DNA of 64,000 nucleotides from Solirubrobacter sp963736505 (GTDB lineage: Bacteria > Actinomycetota > Thermoleophilia > Solirubrobacterales > Solirubrobacteraceae), in contig CAVTOZ010000007.1 in assembly GCA_963736505.1 (NCBI GenBank), positions 1-64,000 of the forward strand, given 5' to 3'. Positions within the stretch are counted from its first letter, which is position 1. Each line of letters starts with the position of its first letter. Made by a program: the position numbers and the translations under genes. Shown piece by piece: positions 18,665 to 27,644 of this stretch. A model generated the notes under the pieces. The model was not told the DNA's origin. It saw nothing but the letters and a program-made list of their open reading frames with translations, and made no database searches.

Positions 18665-20794
18665 TCACGGGAGGCCGCGCACGGTGACTGTCGTGCGCCG
18701 GGAGTGACCGCTCGTGTATGGATAACCCGTCTCGGGCGTGATCAGAGCGCGGAAGGCCCAGCGGACGGTTCCGCGGCTGCCATCGAAGCGGTAGGTGTAG
18801 CCCCAGCGCCCATGCCGATTCGCGTGGGTGCTGTCGAAGGTCCTCCATTTGCCGCGCGCGTAGAACTGCAGCTCGACGCGCTTGCCCGATGGAAGATGGC
18901 CGCCGCGGATCTTGCCGCTGAAGCGGATCGCGTCGCCGTTGACGACGTTGTGGCGACTGACCTTGATCGTTGTCGACGCGCGGACGTCGGACCGGCACGT
19001 CCTGGCTGATCGGCCGAATCGTTGCCGTGCCCGGATAGCGGAAGCTGATCAGGCGACTCGGCCCCGGCGGAACCATGTACCGGAAGTGCCCAGTGCGGTC
19101 GGTCCGCAGCTGCGCCACCGCGCGATCCGCCGCGCCCGGCACTGTCGATCCGCGAGGTGACGAGCACAGCGACGCCGGCCAGCGGGTTACCGCCCGGAGC
19201 GGTGAGCTGCCCGGTGAGCCGCACGCGCTTGCCGTACGCGATCACCGGACGCCGGACGAGCACGGCGTGCGCCTTCGGATTGCCGTTCTTGTGCCTGGCC
19301 GCGCCCAGGCGCACCCGCGTGGGCACGCGAAGCGGCAGCGTCAGCATCGCGGCCTGCCCGCTCGTCCAGTCGCCCGTCGAGCGTTCCAGCCCGGCGGCGT
19401 TCGCGACGTGCGCGCGCACGGCATAGTCGCCGGCGGGCAGCGCCTCGTCGTCGATCACCGCTTCAAGGCCCTTGCCTGTGACCTGGGTCGGGACCGAGCG
19501 CCACGCGGTCGAGCCGCGACGCTGCACCTCGACGTCGCCCTCGAGCGATGGGCGAGCGATCGTCGGTCGCGTCGATCTCGAGGCGCGTCGGGTCCTGCGG
19601 GTTCGTCGGCTCGATCGCGATGTCGGGCGCCGTGTCGTCGTAGCCGACCATGGCTTCGCTCGCGTTGGCGAGGTCGGCGTTGCCCGCGGCGTCGACGAGC
19701 GCGAGCTGCAGACGCCACAGCCCAGGGCCAGGAACGCTGAGGTCGTCGATCTTCGACAGATCGGAGCCGTTCTCGTGTCCCGTCGCGCAGTCGCCGATCG
19801 AGCCCACCGGGCACAGACGCCACGTCGCGCCTGCGATCGGAGCGGCGCTGTCGGCCTGCTTCGGATTCGTCCAGTGCACGCCGAAGCGATTGGTTGCTTG
19901 CCACACCGAGCCGTCGTTGGCGAGGCCAAGCGGCGCAATCGGCGCGGTGTTGTCGGCATGGACGGTGAACGACGCGTCCTTCGTGTTGCCGCTGAAGTCC
20001 GTCGCGCGGACCGTGACCGTGTGGGCGCCGTCATCCGAGAAGAGCCTCGTCGACAGGGTCGTCGTCCCGTCCGCCTCCGGAGGGCATCCCGGGATTCGCA
20101 GGGTGGTGCATCGCTGCTCGTCGGTGGACTTCTGCTGGCCGTCGACGAAAACTTCGACACGCCGGACGCCGCTGCCGTCCGTGGCTTGGTAGCTGACGGT
20201 GGCGTCGCCGTGGACCCAGCTCCCGTTGACCAGGCTTCCTCCCGTGACGGTGAGGCCAGGCGCGGTTGGGTCGTTGATCGTGGTCACGAGGTTGATGACC
20301 GCGGGCCTGACCGTCGGATGGCACGAGGCGATCAGGCAAACCATTACGAAGCTGACGTCGTGCGAGTCGGCGCCGAAGTCGAACGTGGTGTAGACGCCGT
20401 TGCCGCACTGCCCGATGCAGCTCGGTCCCCCGTAGAGCCACTGCTGCGAGTCGTCTTCCTCGAAGCCGGCGTACCAGCCGTCGGACTGGTTCAGGCGGAT
20501 CGCGCCCTGGAGGCGGGTGATCTGAAGTGAGCTCGGAACTGTGAGGCGCCACCTCGCCCAGCTCCCGTATGGAAGGTTCGGACCGTTTGCGCCGTCCGCC
20601 CACAGGAGCAGGCCGTCGCTGCGGGTGCAGTCCGCGTGCATCCACGGCGTGTTCTCCGAGTTCCAGGGGTACCCCTCCGACTGCCCGGTGCACGACTGCA
20701 CCGTGAAGCTGTTCGCGCGCGCGTAAGCGCTGATCGCGAGACTGGCGGCGACCGCGCAGAGCGCGGCGATGGTCTGTCGTCTTAGCGAGCGCAT
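18665..20794 (-). CDS. large secreted surface protein with Ig-like domains (frameshifted)
   Basis: ATG at 20794 with AGGAG upstream. Signal peptide MRSLRRQTIAALCAVAASLA ... ARA. A lectin-like N-domain follows (SFTVQSCTGQSEGYPWNSEN, with Cys pairs), then Ig-like repeats marked by APGLTVTGGSLVNGSWV, GSGVRRVEVFVDG, DGAHTVTVRATDFSGNTKDA and TAPIAPLGLAN. After shifts near 19590, 19150 and 18990 it ends with a carboxypeptidase-regulatory-like domain and KRVELQFYARGKWRTFDSTH ... TVTVRGLP. About 700 residues. Such modular proteins are common on Thermoleophilia cells. Inside the transfer region it may act as a mating adhesin (inference). Confidence 0.7.
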
Positions 20795-20816
20795 GGTCGT
20801 GTGGCTCCTATGGGTC

Positions 20817-22043
20817 CTAGGGCCTGAATTCGCCCCCTCCGGCCGCCGAGGCTGGCGCGGCGGCGCTACTTGCGTTTGAGCCCCCTCCGCGCGGAGTGAA
20901 CTCGCTGGTGCTCGTTGAGCCCGTCGGCGCGGACGCGGGTCGCCTCTGCGTGACGGACTGCGTGTCGTGAGCGACGTTGCCGGTCGGCTCGTCCTTGGCA
21001 GTTCGCTCACGCGAGCTGCGATGGCGCTTCGGCGCCGGCGTCACGGAGGGCGTCGGCTCAGGTGTCGACGTTGCCGCGGCGCGCACCAACGTCGGCGTCG
21101 GGGTCGTGGTCGGCGCGGCTGCGCGCGAGCGCGGAGCCGCGTTGTGCCCGGGCACCACGACCGCCGCGCACATCCCGGCCGCCGTCGCGCCCGCGCACAG
21201 CGCGGCGAGCATGCGGGCAAGCGTGCCGGTTCCGCCGCTGCGCAGAGCGGTCGCCGCGACTGTCTCGACGGTCCGCGGAGCTGGCGCGCCGACGAGGAAC
21301 TGCTCCGACCGCAGGAAGAGTTGTTGCCAGAACGGCAGCGACGGTGTCGGGCTGGTCGCGATCAGGCCCTTCATCCGCTTCTCGTACGCGCGGCAGGGAG
21401 CGCACGTCTCGAGATGGGCGATGAGCGCCTGTCGTTCGCTGACGCCCGCCGTGCCTCGGGCTCGCCGCCGGCTCAACGACCGGCGGCAGTCCGCGCACTC
21501 GGTGCTCAGCTCGGTGTCGATGAACGCCTGACGAAGTGCGTTCCATGCGCGAAGCGTGCGCTCCTTCGCGGCCTTCGGGCTGATGCCCAGGATCTCGCCG
21601 ACTTCCGGGTATCGCGTGCTCTCGAGCGCGAGCGTGAGGAGCCGCTGATGCTCGGCGCTGAGTCGCGCCATCGCCTCGGTCGCGTCCTCGGATGCGCCGC
21701 CCTCGAGCAGCTCGACGATCTCGGTCTCACTGATGCGCTTCTCGGCCAGCTCTGTCGCTTCCGCGTGGACAAACCTGCGCCGCGCGCGCTCGTCGCGACT
21801 GCGACCGTGCAGCTGCCGGTGCCGATCCAGCAGGCGGCGACGCGCGATCACGAGCACCCAACCTCCGAGGTTCTCCACGCTCAGGGCGGGCCGTCGAAGC
21901 GCGTCCGTCAGCGCATCCTGCACAGCGTCTTGGCAGTCCTCGCGAGAGGCGATCCTGCCCAACTCACGGTGCAGGTTCGAGACGCACGCCTCCCACGCTC
22001 GGTGGTCGAGCTCCAACGGAGCCGCTGCCGGGGCGCTAGCCAT
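20817..22043 (-). CDS. ECF sigma factor fused to a zinc finger and membrane anchor
   Basis: 408 residues. Region 2 is about 15-90 (EDCQDAVQDALTDALRRPAL, NLGGWVLVIARRRLLDRHRQ); region 4 is about 125-175 (HQRLLTLALESTRYPEVGEI then LGISPKAAKERTLRAWNALR). A zf-HC2-like motif follows: H210, C214, C217 (AHLETCAPCRAY), with an extra C183xxC186. A membrane helix lies at about 275-298 and a Thr/Pro/Ser-rich outside tail at 300-408. The sigma factor is thus tied to the membrane and may be freed by proteolysis. It sits 22 nt upstream of the surface-protein gene, its likely operon partner and target. Confidence 0.85.
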   Translation of the reverse strand: MASAPAAAPLELDHRAWEACVSNLHRELGRIASREDCQDAVQDALTDALRRPALSVENLGGWVLVIARRRLLDRHRQLHGRSRDERARRRFVHAEATELAEKRISETEIVELLEGGASEDATEAMARLSAEHQRLLTLALESTRYPEVGEILGISPKAAKERTLRAWNALRQAFIDTELSTECADCRRSLSRRRARGTAGVSERQALIAHLETCAPCRAYEKRMKGLIATSPTPSLPFWQQLFLRSEQFLVGAPAPRTVETVAATALRSGGTGTLARMLAALCAGATAAGMCAAVVVPGHNAAPRSRAAAPTTTPTPTLVRAAATSTPEPTPSVTPAPKRHRSSRERTAKDEPTGNVAHDTQSVTQRRPASAPTGSTSTSEFTPRGGGSNASSAAAPASAAGGGEFRP

Positions 22044-22202
22044 CTGGTCTCTGTCGTCGCCGGTCCGCGAGCGCCCCGCGCGCCACTAGCAGCTGGCGCG
22101 TCGGCGCTCAAGACACTCTTCTGTCCGTCCCGCTCAGCGGGACTCTACAGTTCGGCGATGCTCACCAAAGCCCGGTGTCCGAGCGCGAACACGCCGGCGC
22201 GA

Positions 22203-23957
22203 TCAAGTCTTGCGAGTAGCTCGTATTCGAACGTGGTCGACGCTGAAGGACGGGTGCTTTCGGACCAGCACCGCTTCGCCGGTGGCGAGCTGCTTGATGT
22301 CGTTGGGGTGGGCGCGGAACTGCTCCGCGAGGCGACGGGTCCGCTCGCCGCTTTCATCGCCGAGCAGCCGACGCGAGAAGCGATCGCTAACGACGTGTGA
22401 GTGCTCCCAGCCTTCCGCCGTGCCCGCGACCCCGGCGAGTTGCTCGGCCGCATGCGGCGCGGTCTGGCGGTGGATCACGACCAGCTGGGAGTTGTCGAGC
22501 ACGGCGTCGAGCAGCTTCTCGCCGCCGGCCGTGCGGAAGTTCGACACGCTCTGGCTGGCGACGATGTACGACATGCCCGCCGAGCGGCCGCGTTCCAGGC
22601 CGCCGCAGAGCTGATCGCCGTCGAACGCCGACAGCTCGTCGACGAAGGCGATCGAGCGCGCCCGCCGGCCTTCTCGCTCGAGTCGCGTGGCGACCGCATT
22701 GAGCGCGGCGAGCACGTAGCGGCACACGTGCGGGATCAGCGCTGGGTAGGTCCCCTCCGGCAGCGAGAACACGACAAGCCAGCCGTTCGTGATCGCCTCG
22801 TACAGATCGATCTCGAGGCCATCGGGCCTTGGCAACAGCCATTCGCCCCCGTCCGAGTTGACCATCGTGAAGAGCCGCGTGCCCATGCCGCGGAGCCCGC
22901 TCCGTTCGCCGTCGGTCAACCCGCGCAGCCACGTGATGTCGCGCGCGTACTCGTCGGGGCCTACCTCGCGGAGCAGCGCGGCGAGGCGTGTCGGGGCGTC
23001 GAGCAGCGAAGCAAGCTCATCCAGGCCGGGATTTCGTCCCAACGACTCGCGGAGTGCGCGTGCAGCGGCGAGCAGCCCGCGTGCGGCGATCGCGGCGTAG
23101 TACGGCTCGGTCTGCTCCTCGGCCGATGCAATCCGGTCCTTGATTTCAGTCGGGTTCCCGCCGCCAGCCGGATTCCACGAGCGCCGGTGGCGGTCGAGAA
23201 CGTGGATGCCGTGCGGCAGAACCGACCACAGTGCAACGGGGCGCCCGTGACGCTCGGCGAGCTCGACGGCGAACTTGGGCAGCGACCGCCCGCCCTTGCC
23301 GTCGAGGATTACGAAGCCCCGGCCGCCGGCGACCTCACCCTCAAGCAGAACTTCAGCCGTGGTCGTCTTCCCGGAGCCGCTGCCGCCAACGATCATCGCG
23401 TGCGTCTCAAGTGCGGGAATGCGGATCGGCTCACCGGCGCGCGAGAACCCGAGCAGCGTGCCGGAGTCACTGTCGTGCGGCGCCCGTGTGGCGCGCCGCC
23501 GGCGGACCGTGCGCGTCGCCATCGCGACAGGCCCGAGTTGCTGGCGGAGCTCACGCTCGCCGCGGCCGCCGTGAAGGCGCGTGCGGCGCTCAAGCCCGCG
23601 CTTGGCGAACGGAGACACCGCTCCGGCGATCAGGAGCCAGTACGGCCAAAGCACCGCGACGGCCGAGCCGACCTCGAGCCGGCGCTTGCCGCTCGCAAGG
23701 TCGACCGCCAGGTCCTGCACCGCGCGGGTGTGCCCCGCAGGATCAGTCACGAGCGGGAGCACCGAGATCGCCGCGATGACGAGACCGAAGGTCCATCTCA
23801 GGCGCAGCGCTCGTAGGACGAACACGAGCACCGCCCCGGCGACAACTCCCGGTGCCGCCAGCGCGCCGAGCGCGGCGAGGAGCAGCATCGCTGCCATCCC
23901 ACCGAGGCTGTCGAGGAGCCCAGGCGGCGGCGCGTCCGAGCTCGCCCTAGTCGTCAC
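22203..23957 (-). CDS. type IV coupling protein (VirD4/TraG/TcpA-like ATPase)
   Basis: GTG at 23957 (VTTRASSDAPPPGLLDSLGG) overlaps the upstream gene by 11 nt. N-terminal membrane helices: MAAMLLLAALGALAAPGVVA, FGLVIAAISVLPLV and AVLWPYWLLIAGAV. Walker A GGSGSGKTTT at about residue 186; Walker B IAFVDELSAF at about 434; then SAGMSYIVASQSVSNFRTAG and the tail with AQFRAHPNDIKQLATGEAVL, typical of TraG/TraD-type ATPases that bring the DNA-relaxase complex to the secretion channel. The frame is intact. Confidence 0.9.
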   Translation of the reverse strand: MTTRASSDAPPPGLLDSLGGMAAMLLLAALGALAAPGVVAGAVLVFVLRALRLRWTFGLVIAAISVLPLVTDPAGHTRAVQDLAVDLASGKRRLEVGSAVAVLWPYWLLIAGAVSPFAKRGLERRTRLHGGRGERELRQQLGPVAMATRTVRRRRATRAPHDSDSGTLLGFSRAGEPIRIPALETHAMIVGGSGSGKTTTAEVLLEGEVAGGRGFVILDGKGGRSLPKFAVELAERHGRPVALWSVLPHGIHVLDRHRRSWNPAGGGNPTEIKDRIASAEEQTEPYYAAIAARGLLAAARALRESLGRNPGLDELASLLDAPTRLAALLREVGPDEYARDITWLRGLTDGERSGLRGMGTRLFTMVNSDGGEWLLPRPDGLEIDLYEAITNGWLVVFSLPEGTYPALIPHVCRYVLAALNAVATRLEREGRRARSIAFVDELSAFDGDQLCGGLERGRSAGMSYIVASQSVSNFRTAGGEKLLDAVLDNSQLVVIHRQTAPHAAEQLAGVAGTAEGWEHSHVVSDRFSRRLLGDESGERTRRLAEQFRAHPNDIKQLATGEAVLVRKHPSFSVDHVRIRATRKT

Positions 23958-24804
23958 GCTGATCTCGCGGGAGTGACGGGAACGGACGGACGCCCGCATG
24001 AACATGCGGCAGCGGATCGCGCCACGGCACGATCCGAAGCGTCGGAACGTGCACCGGTAGCCCCGGCAACCGCGACGCGAGCTCGCTCGCGCGTTCCTCT
24101 TCAAGCAGCCGCCGCAGAAGACGCGGCAGGGGAGCATCCGGATCTCGTTCGAGAACCACGAAGTCGACGTAGTCGAACGCAGCGGACTGGAGGTATCCCC
24201 GGACGATCGACCGCAGCCGAGCCGTCCCCTTCATCGAGAACTCCAGCTCGACCGCGGTCCGGCCCTCAGGCGTTTCGACGGCGTAGTCGGCCCACCGCTT
24301 GCCGCGCCGCCCGCGCTCCCGGACCACATCGACGACCCACGGCCGCCCGTCCTCGAGGCGGGCAGCGCGTCGCATCTCGCGCTCCGTCAGCACCCGGGCG
24401 TCAGCGACGTCCTGGTCGACGAAGTGTCTCTCGATCGCGATGACGCGCTTGATGATCGCCAGCTCGTGCCCGAGCGGCTCGCGGGCTTGAGCGGTGCGAA
24501 CGCTCAATCCCATCTGCGCCGCGCCGCGCTCCGTGACGACGATCCGCCACGGCTCGTTTGGCCCCTCGCGGCGTCGGCGAATCACGCCGGCGTCCTCGAG
24601 CCGTCGCAGGCGCACGCGCATGCGCTGCTCGCTCACGCCCCAGCGCTCGCACAACAGGCCCGCGGTCGCGAACGCGAAGCGCGCGATCCAACGCATCAGC
24701 TCGCGATCGAAGTCCTGCTCGCGATCCCATCGACGCTCAGCCACATCAGCCGCAGCCGACGCCGACTCCATCGTCGTCAAGTCATCGCCGTCGACGAGCT
24801 CCAT
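23947..24804 (-). CDS. replication-relaxation family protein
   Basis: 285 residues. Residues about 35-95 are a winged helix (ELMRWIARFAFATAGLLCER, WGVSEQRMRVRLRRLEDAGV, IRRRREGPNEPWRIVVTERG). Residues about 165-235 have a PD-(D/E)xK-like pattern: WADYAVETPEGRTAVELEFS then MKGTARLRSIVRGYLQSAAF and VDFVVLE. This is the plan of the Replic_Relax family found beside coupling proteins in Gram-positive elements. It may start DNA processing at the oriT-like repeat upstream. No HUH relaxase is seen in the element. Confidence 0.75.
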   Translation of the reverse strand: MELVDGDDLTTMESASAAADVAERRWDREQDFDRELMRWIARFAFATAGLLCERWGVSEQRMRVRLRRLEDAGVIRRRREGPNEPWRIVVTERGAAQMGLSVRTAQAREPLGHELAIIKRVIAIERHFVDQDVADARVLTEREMRRAARLEDGRPWVVDVVRERGRRGKRWADYAVETPEGRTAVELEFSMKGTARLRSIVRGYLQSAAFDYVDFVVLERDPDAPLPRLLRRLLEEERASELASRLPGLPVHVPTLRIVPWRDPLPHVHAGVRPFPSLPRDQRDD

Positions 24805-25498
24805 ATCGAGCTGTCGTCACTCGGCGCTCTGCGCCCTATCGGCTCCTGCCTTTGGCGCATTCGCCTTCGCTGCTCGCGCTCTCAGCCCGCGCCGTGCGCC
24901 TCACTTCCCTCTGTTCCGTTGCTTGTCTCGCGCCCTGCCGTTGCCGTTGCAGTTCATCGCTCTTCGCTCCTTCTCCCGTTCGATTGACCCCTTGATCTCC
25001 GTCTCTTTCTGCCGCCCGCCTGCCCCTCGCTTCCGTTCCTGGGGTGGGGGATCAGACCACGCGCACTCACCCGCCTTTGTCCCTACGGTGGGGGCGCGTG
25101 GTCTGATCCCCCACCCCCCACGCCATCCCATACCCAGAGCCAAAAACGGGCGGCCGGCTCGACGCGTCGTCGAACGGGTCGAACGAACGGGTGCGACGCG
25201 AAGCGGCTTGCGTCGATCCCACGCCGTGCCGCGCGTTCGTACACGTCCAGAGGCACCAGCAAGAGACCCCCGATACCGCGGCGGACTGATCGAAGCAAGC
25301 CATGATGCGATATCCAGCCACCCACGCAACATGGTGCGCAGCCCGGAGGCCGAATGCTCGCGCGGGCGTCACGCCCAGATAGGACCGATCGACACGTATT
25401 CGAGCTCAACCCCAGGAACCAGTTGCTGGACGGAGTCCCACGCCACACCGATCCGCCCGGTCTCGTGGGGTGCGCCGCACGGTGCAGGTTCCGCCCGA
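24805..25498. other. long non-coding region with oriT candidate
   Basis: About 690 bp between the divergent starts of the coupling operon and the plus-strand cargo. It contains a pyrimidine-rich stretch at about 24890-25040 and a 24-bp perfect inverted repeat at 25041-25117. Reading frames that cross it on the minus strand lack codon bias and conserved motifs, so I treat it as non-coding. Confidence 0.55.
25041..25117. repeat. 24-bp perfect inverted repeat, oriT candidate
   Basis: The left arm GGGGTGGGGGATCAGACCAC plus GCGC (25041-25064) is the exact complement of the right arm at 25094-25117 (GCGCGTGGTCTGATCCCCCA plus CCCC). The 29-nt spacer contains CTTTGTCCCTACGG. It lies about 240 nt upstream of the replication-relaxation/coupling operon, in the only long non-coding gap of the element, which is where an origin of transfer or single-strand origin is expected. 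A very strong terminator is a weaker alternative because no gene ends here. Confidence 0.6.
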
Positions 25499-25504
25499 TA
25501 GCGT
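25499..25504 (+). promoter_or_regulatory. -10 box of a leaderless promoter
   Basis: TAGCGT, 7 nt before the ATG at 25512, with no Shine-Dalgarno. Same layout as the other TAnnnT boxes of this window. Confidence 0.4.
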
Positions 25505-25511
25505 CGACCGC

Positions 25512-26069
25512 ATGTACGCGGACGTCGTCACGGTGGTGGTTCGTCAGACGGATGATCCCTACGGTCGCGACATCGACGCACTTGTGGCGCATCGTTTCTC
25601 GCCTGACGAGGGCGAGTTCGAACCCGATGCCGTTACGGAGGCCGCGCGTGCAGAAGCGATGCGTCGCGGATTGAGCCGCATCATCCTCGATGAGCATCGG
25701 AGCTACACGTACGCAGGAGCATCGGGAGCGTCCGTCACGTTCGTCCTTGAGCTGCTTGGCTCGGGGGCGACCGGCGTCGCAATGCAAGAGCTCGTCAATT
25801 TCATCAAGGCGCTCGTCTCGACCACCGACGACGATCGCGTCGGTCCCGATTTCGTTGAGGCCTCAATCGACACTCTCAGGGACTCGGCTCTTTCCGATGC
25901 CGAGCGCGGCCTCGGATTGCCCCGCGGAGACTTGGTAGTCGAAGGCATAGAACGCGACGAAGACGAGCTACGAATGCGCGTGCGATCCCGCTATCGCGGA
26001 GAGCGCTACAGGATCGTCTCGAACGCCGATGGATCTCTGCGCGTGCGACGACTTCGAGGCTCGGAGTAG
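25512..26069 (+). CDS. cargo protein of unknown function
   Basis: Starting at ATG 25512 (MYADVVTVVVRQTDDPYGRD) gives about 185 residues; a longer form from 25470 is possible but would place the TAGCGT box inside the gene. The middle (SGASVTFVLELLGSGATGVA then MQELVNFIKALVSTTDDD) could be a buried or membrane-associated helix, followed by charged strands. The protein is acidic and less GC-rich than the ICE genes. No family recognised. Followed by the nuclease gene on the same strand, 212 nt on. Confidence 0.6.
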   Translation: MYADVVTVVVRQTDDPYGRDIDALVAHRFSPDEGEFEPDAVTEAARAEAMRRGLSRIILDEHRSYTYAGASGASVTFVLELLGSGATGVAMQELVNFIKALVSTTDDDRVGPDFVEASIDTLRDSALSDAERGLGLPRGDLVVEGIERDEDELRMRVRSRYRGERYRIVSNADGSLRVRRLRGSE

Positions 26070-26280
26070 CCCGGTCCCGGGCGGGCCGAGGCAAGGCTGA
26101 TCGCGGCCACAGCGTTGCTGCTCGAGCGCCGGCTCGGGCTGAAAGTCTGCAGCCTCTGGCCTGGATGTCGAGTTCGATCTCAGGGCGAAGCAGTCGCCAC
26201 TACGCACCGCCGGTGGCTCTCGGCGAAGAGGGAGTCGATCAAGCGCGACGCGGTGAGTCCGTATGTGGCACGCTCGCGCT

Positions 26281-27528
26281 ATGCCAGACGACGCAACGAC
26301 CGCGCGGATCAGCCGGCTCAAGCCGTCGGATCTCGCGGATGACGTTATGGCCGCGGTGCGCAGTCTGGGCGGGGAGGCGCAGCGCGTAGAGATCATCGAT
26401 CGCGCGCTCGACCTCGGCGACTGGACCGCGGACGAGCGCGCCGTGGTGTCGTGGTACACAGGGGCCGCGCGCAGATACCACTTGCGCACGCTCGCCGACT
26501 ACGCCGTGACCGTCTGCAAGGATCGCGGCCTGCTCGCGCAGGGTGCCGCGCGTGGCCGCTGGCGGCTGTCCACCGCCGCCGAGATCGCCCCGCACCCGTT
26601 CGGCAGGGTCTTTACCGCCGGCGTCGGTTTGGGTGACGATCCCGTCGAGGACGACTGGTCGGCCGACGAGTACGAGCACGTGTGGTTCACCCGCCGGTCG
26701 CTGCAACTCAGTCGCGGCGACCACCTGTTCGTACTCGGCGCGGGCCGTCACAGTGCCGTGCTCGGGCTGTACGAGGTCACTTCGGCGGGCACTTCGCGCA
26801 CGCCGCCGAATCCGTTTCAACCAGAGCGCTGGCCGTTTGCGATCGGCGTCCGCGCGCTCGCCGCCGTCCCGCCGTTGGAGGCAAGCCCAGTCCCGGACGT
26901 CATCGCTCCTCGCGGCATGGCGCACCACATCGACGACCCCGTACGACAAGCAGCCCTTTACCAGGCAATCCGCGGTCACGAGGCCGCAGCACCGGCGACC
27001 AGTGGCACTCCGGGATATGACGGCACGGCGGCAGCCGTCCGAACCGCACGCCCATTCGACTCCGACCACACTCCTTCGCCGGCCAACACCGGTGCCGGAA
27101 CGCCGATCGACCCGGAGGAGACTCTTGCGCTGCAAGAGAAGGCACGGCAAGCCCACCATCAACTGCTCGTGACCCTCGCCGCGGAGCTTGTCCGCGACGG
27201 CTGGAACGAAATCGAGGAGATCCCGGCAGCGATCGACCTCCGCGCAACGCGGCCCGACGGGCAGCGCGTGATCTTCGAAGCCAAGACATTGAACCCGGGC
27301 AACGAGACCTCCCAGTCCCGCGGCGCACTGGCGCAACTCCTGGAGTACCGGCTCGACTACGGCCAGCCGGACGATCTGCTGTGCCTCGTCGTCGACAGTG
27401 CGCTCCCGGTACGACGCTCCGATCTGCTCGAGCGACTCGGCGTCGCCGCGCTCCACGCATCACCCGAAGGGCTGCACCCGCTCAACGACGCAGGTGACGA
27501 CGTGCTCGGCACGACTGCCGCAAGCTGA
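26281..27528 (+). CDS. PUA/EVE-like domain plus PD-(D/E)xK nuclease, restriction-like defence candidate
   Basis: ATG at 26281 gives 415 residues. Residues about 10-110 look like a winged helix (LADDVMAAVRSLGGEAQRVE, LADYAVTVCKDRGLLAQG). Residues about 120-200 resemble a PUA/EVE-type fold (RGDHLFVLGAGRHSAVLGLY). The C-terminal 110 residues have nuclease signatures: IPAAIDLRATRPDGQRVIFE with D317 and the E-A-K of FEAKTLNP at about 331, then SRGALAQLLEYRLDYGQPDD. Reader-plus-nuclease builds of this kind occur in modification-dependent restriction enzymes. The exact specificity is unknown. The frame is intact. Confidence 0.65.
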   Translation: MPDDATTARISRLKPSDLADDVMAAVRSLGGEAQRVEIIDRALDLGDWTADERAVVSWYTGAARRYHLRTLADYAVTVCKDRGLLAQGAARGRWRLSTAAEIAPHPFGRVFTAGVGLGDDPVEDDWSADEYEHVWFTRRSLQLSRGDHLFVLGAGRHSAVLGLYEVTSAGTSRTPPNPFQPERWPFAIGVRALAAVPPLEASPVPDVIAPRGMAHHIDDPVRQAALYQAIRGHEAAAPATSGTPGYDGTAAAVRTARPFDSDHTPSPANTGAGTPIDPEETLALQEKARQAHHQLLVTLAAELVRDGWNEIEEIPAAIDLRATRPDGQRVIFEAKTLNPGNETSQSRGALAQLLEYRLDYGQPDDLLCLVVDSALPVRRSDLLERLGVAALHASPEGLHPLNDAGDDVLGTTAAS

Positions 27529-27532
27529 CCGG

Positions 27533-27563
27533 GGCGCCGACGGACTCCACTGCCGTCGGCGCC
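27533..27563 (+). terminator. terminator after the nuclease gene
   Basis: GGCGCCGACGG and CCGTCGGCGCC form a perfect 11-bp stem with a 9-nt loop, starting 5 nt after the stop codon. Confidence 0.75.
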
Positions 27564-27644
27564 GAACGCCGAACCATAAGGAGCCTTCGAGGGCGTGCGA
27601 ACGCATCGCTCTGCCTTCGCGCGGCAGCTCAGCCGTTACCAGCC

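Larger units (their letters stand above)
1..27640. mobile_element. ICE-like integrative conjugative element (main block)
   Basis: The span carries the parts expected of an actinobacterial ICE: a tyrosine recombinase and excisionase-like HTH at the left edge, ArdC, ParB, Prim-Pol and SSB, a type IV secretion gene block (VirB2, VirB6, PrgI and VirB4 types, cell-wall hydrolase, lipoprotein), a coupling ATPase, a replication-relaxation protein and an oriT-like inverted repeat. The right limit is placed after the terminator behind the nuclease gene, where a truncated secreted-protein gene begins. The left attachment site lies outside the window. If the tRNA-Ala fragment at 43.73 kb is the partner site, the element is longer and composite. 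Confidence 0.75.

Noticed and set aside
25083..25787. 234-residue minus-strand frame across the oriT candidate
   Set aside because: It crosses the perfect inverted repeat and the opposite cargo gene, has low-complexity ends and no recognisable domain.
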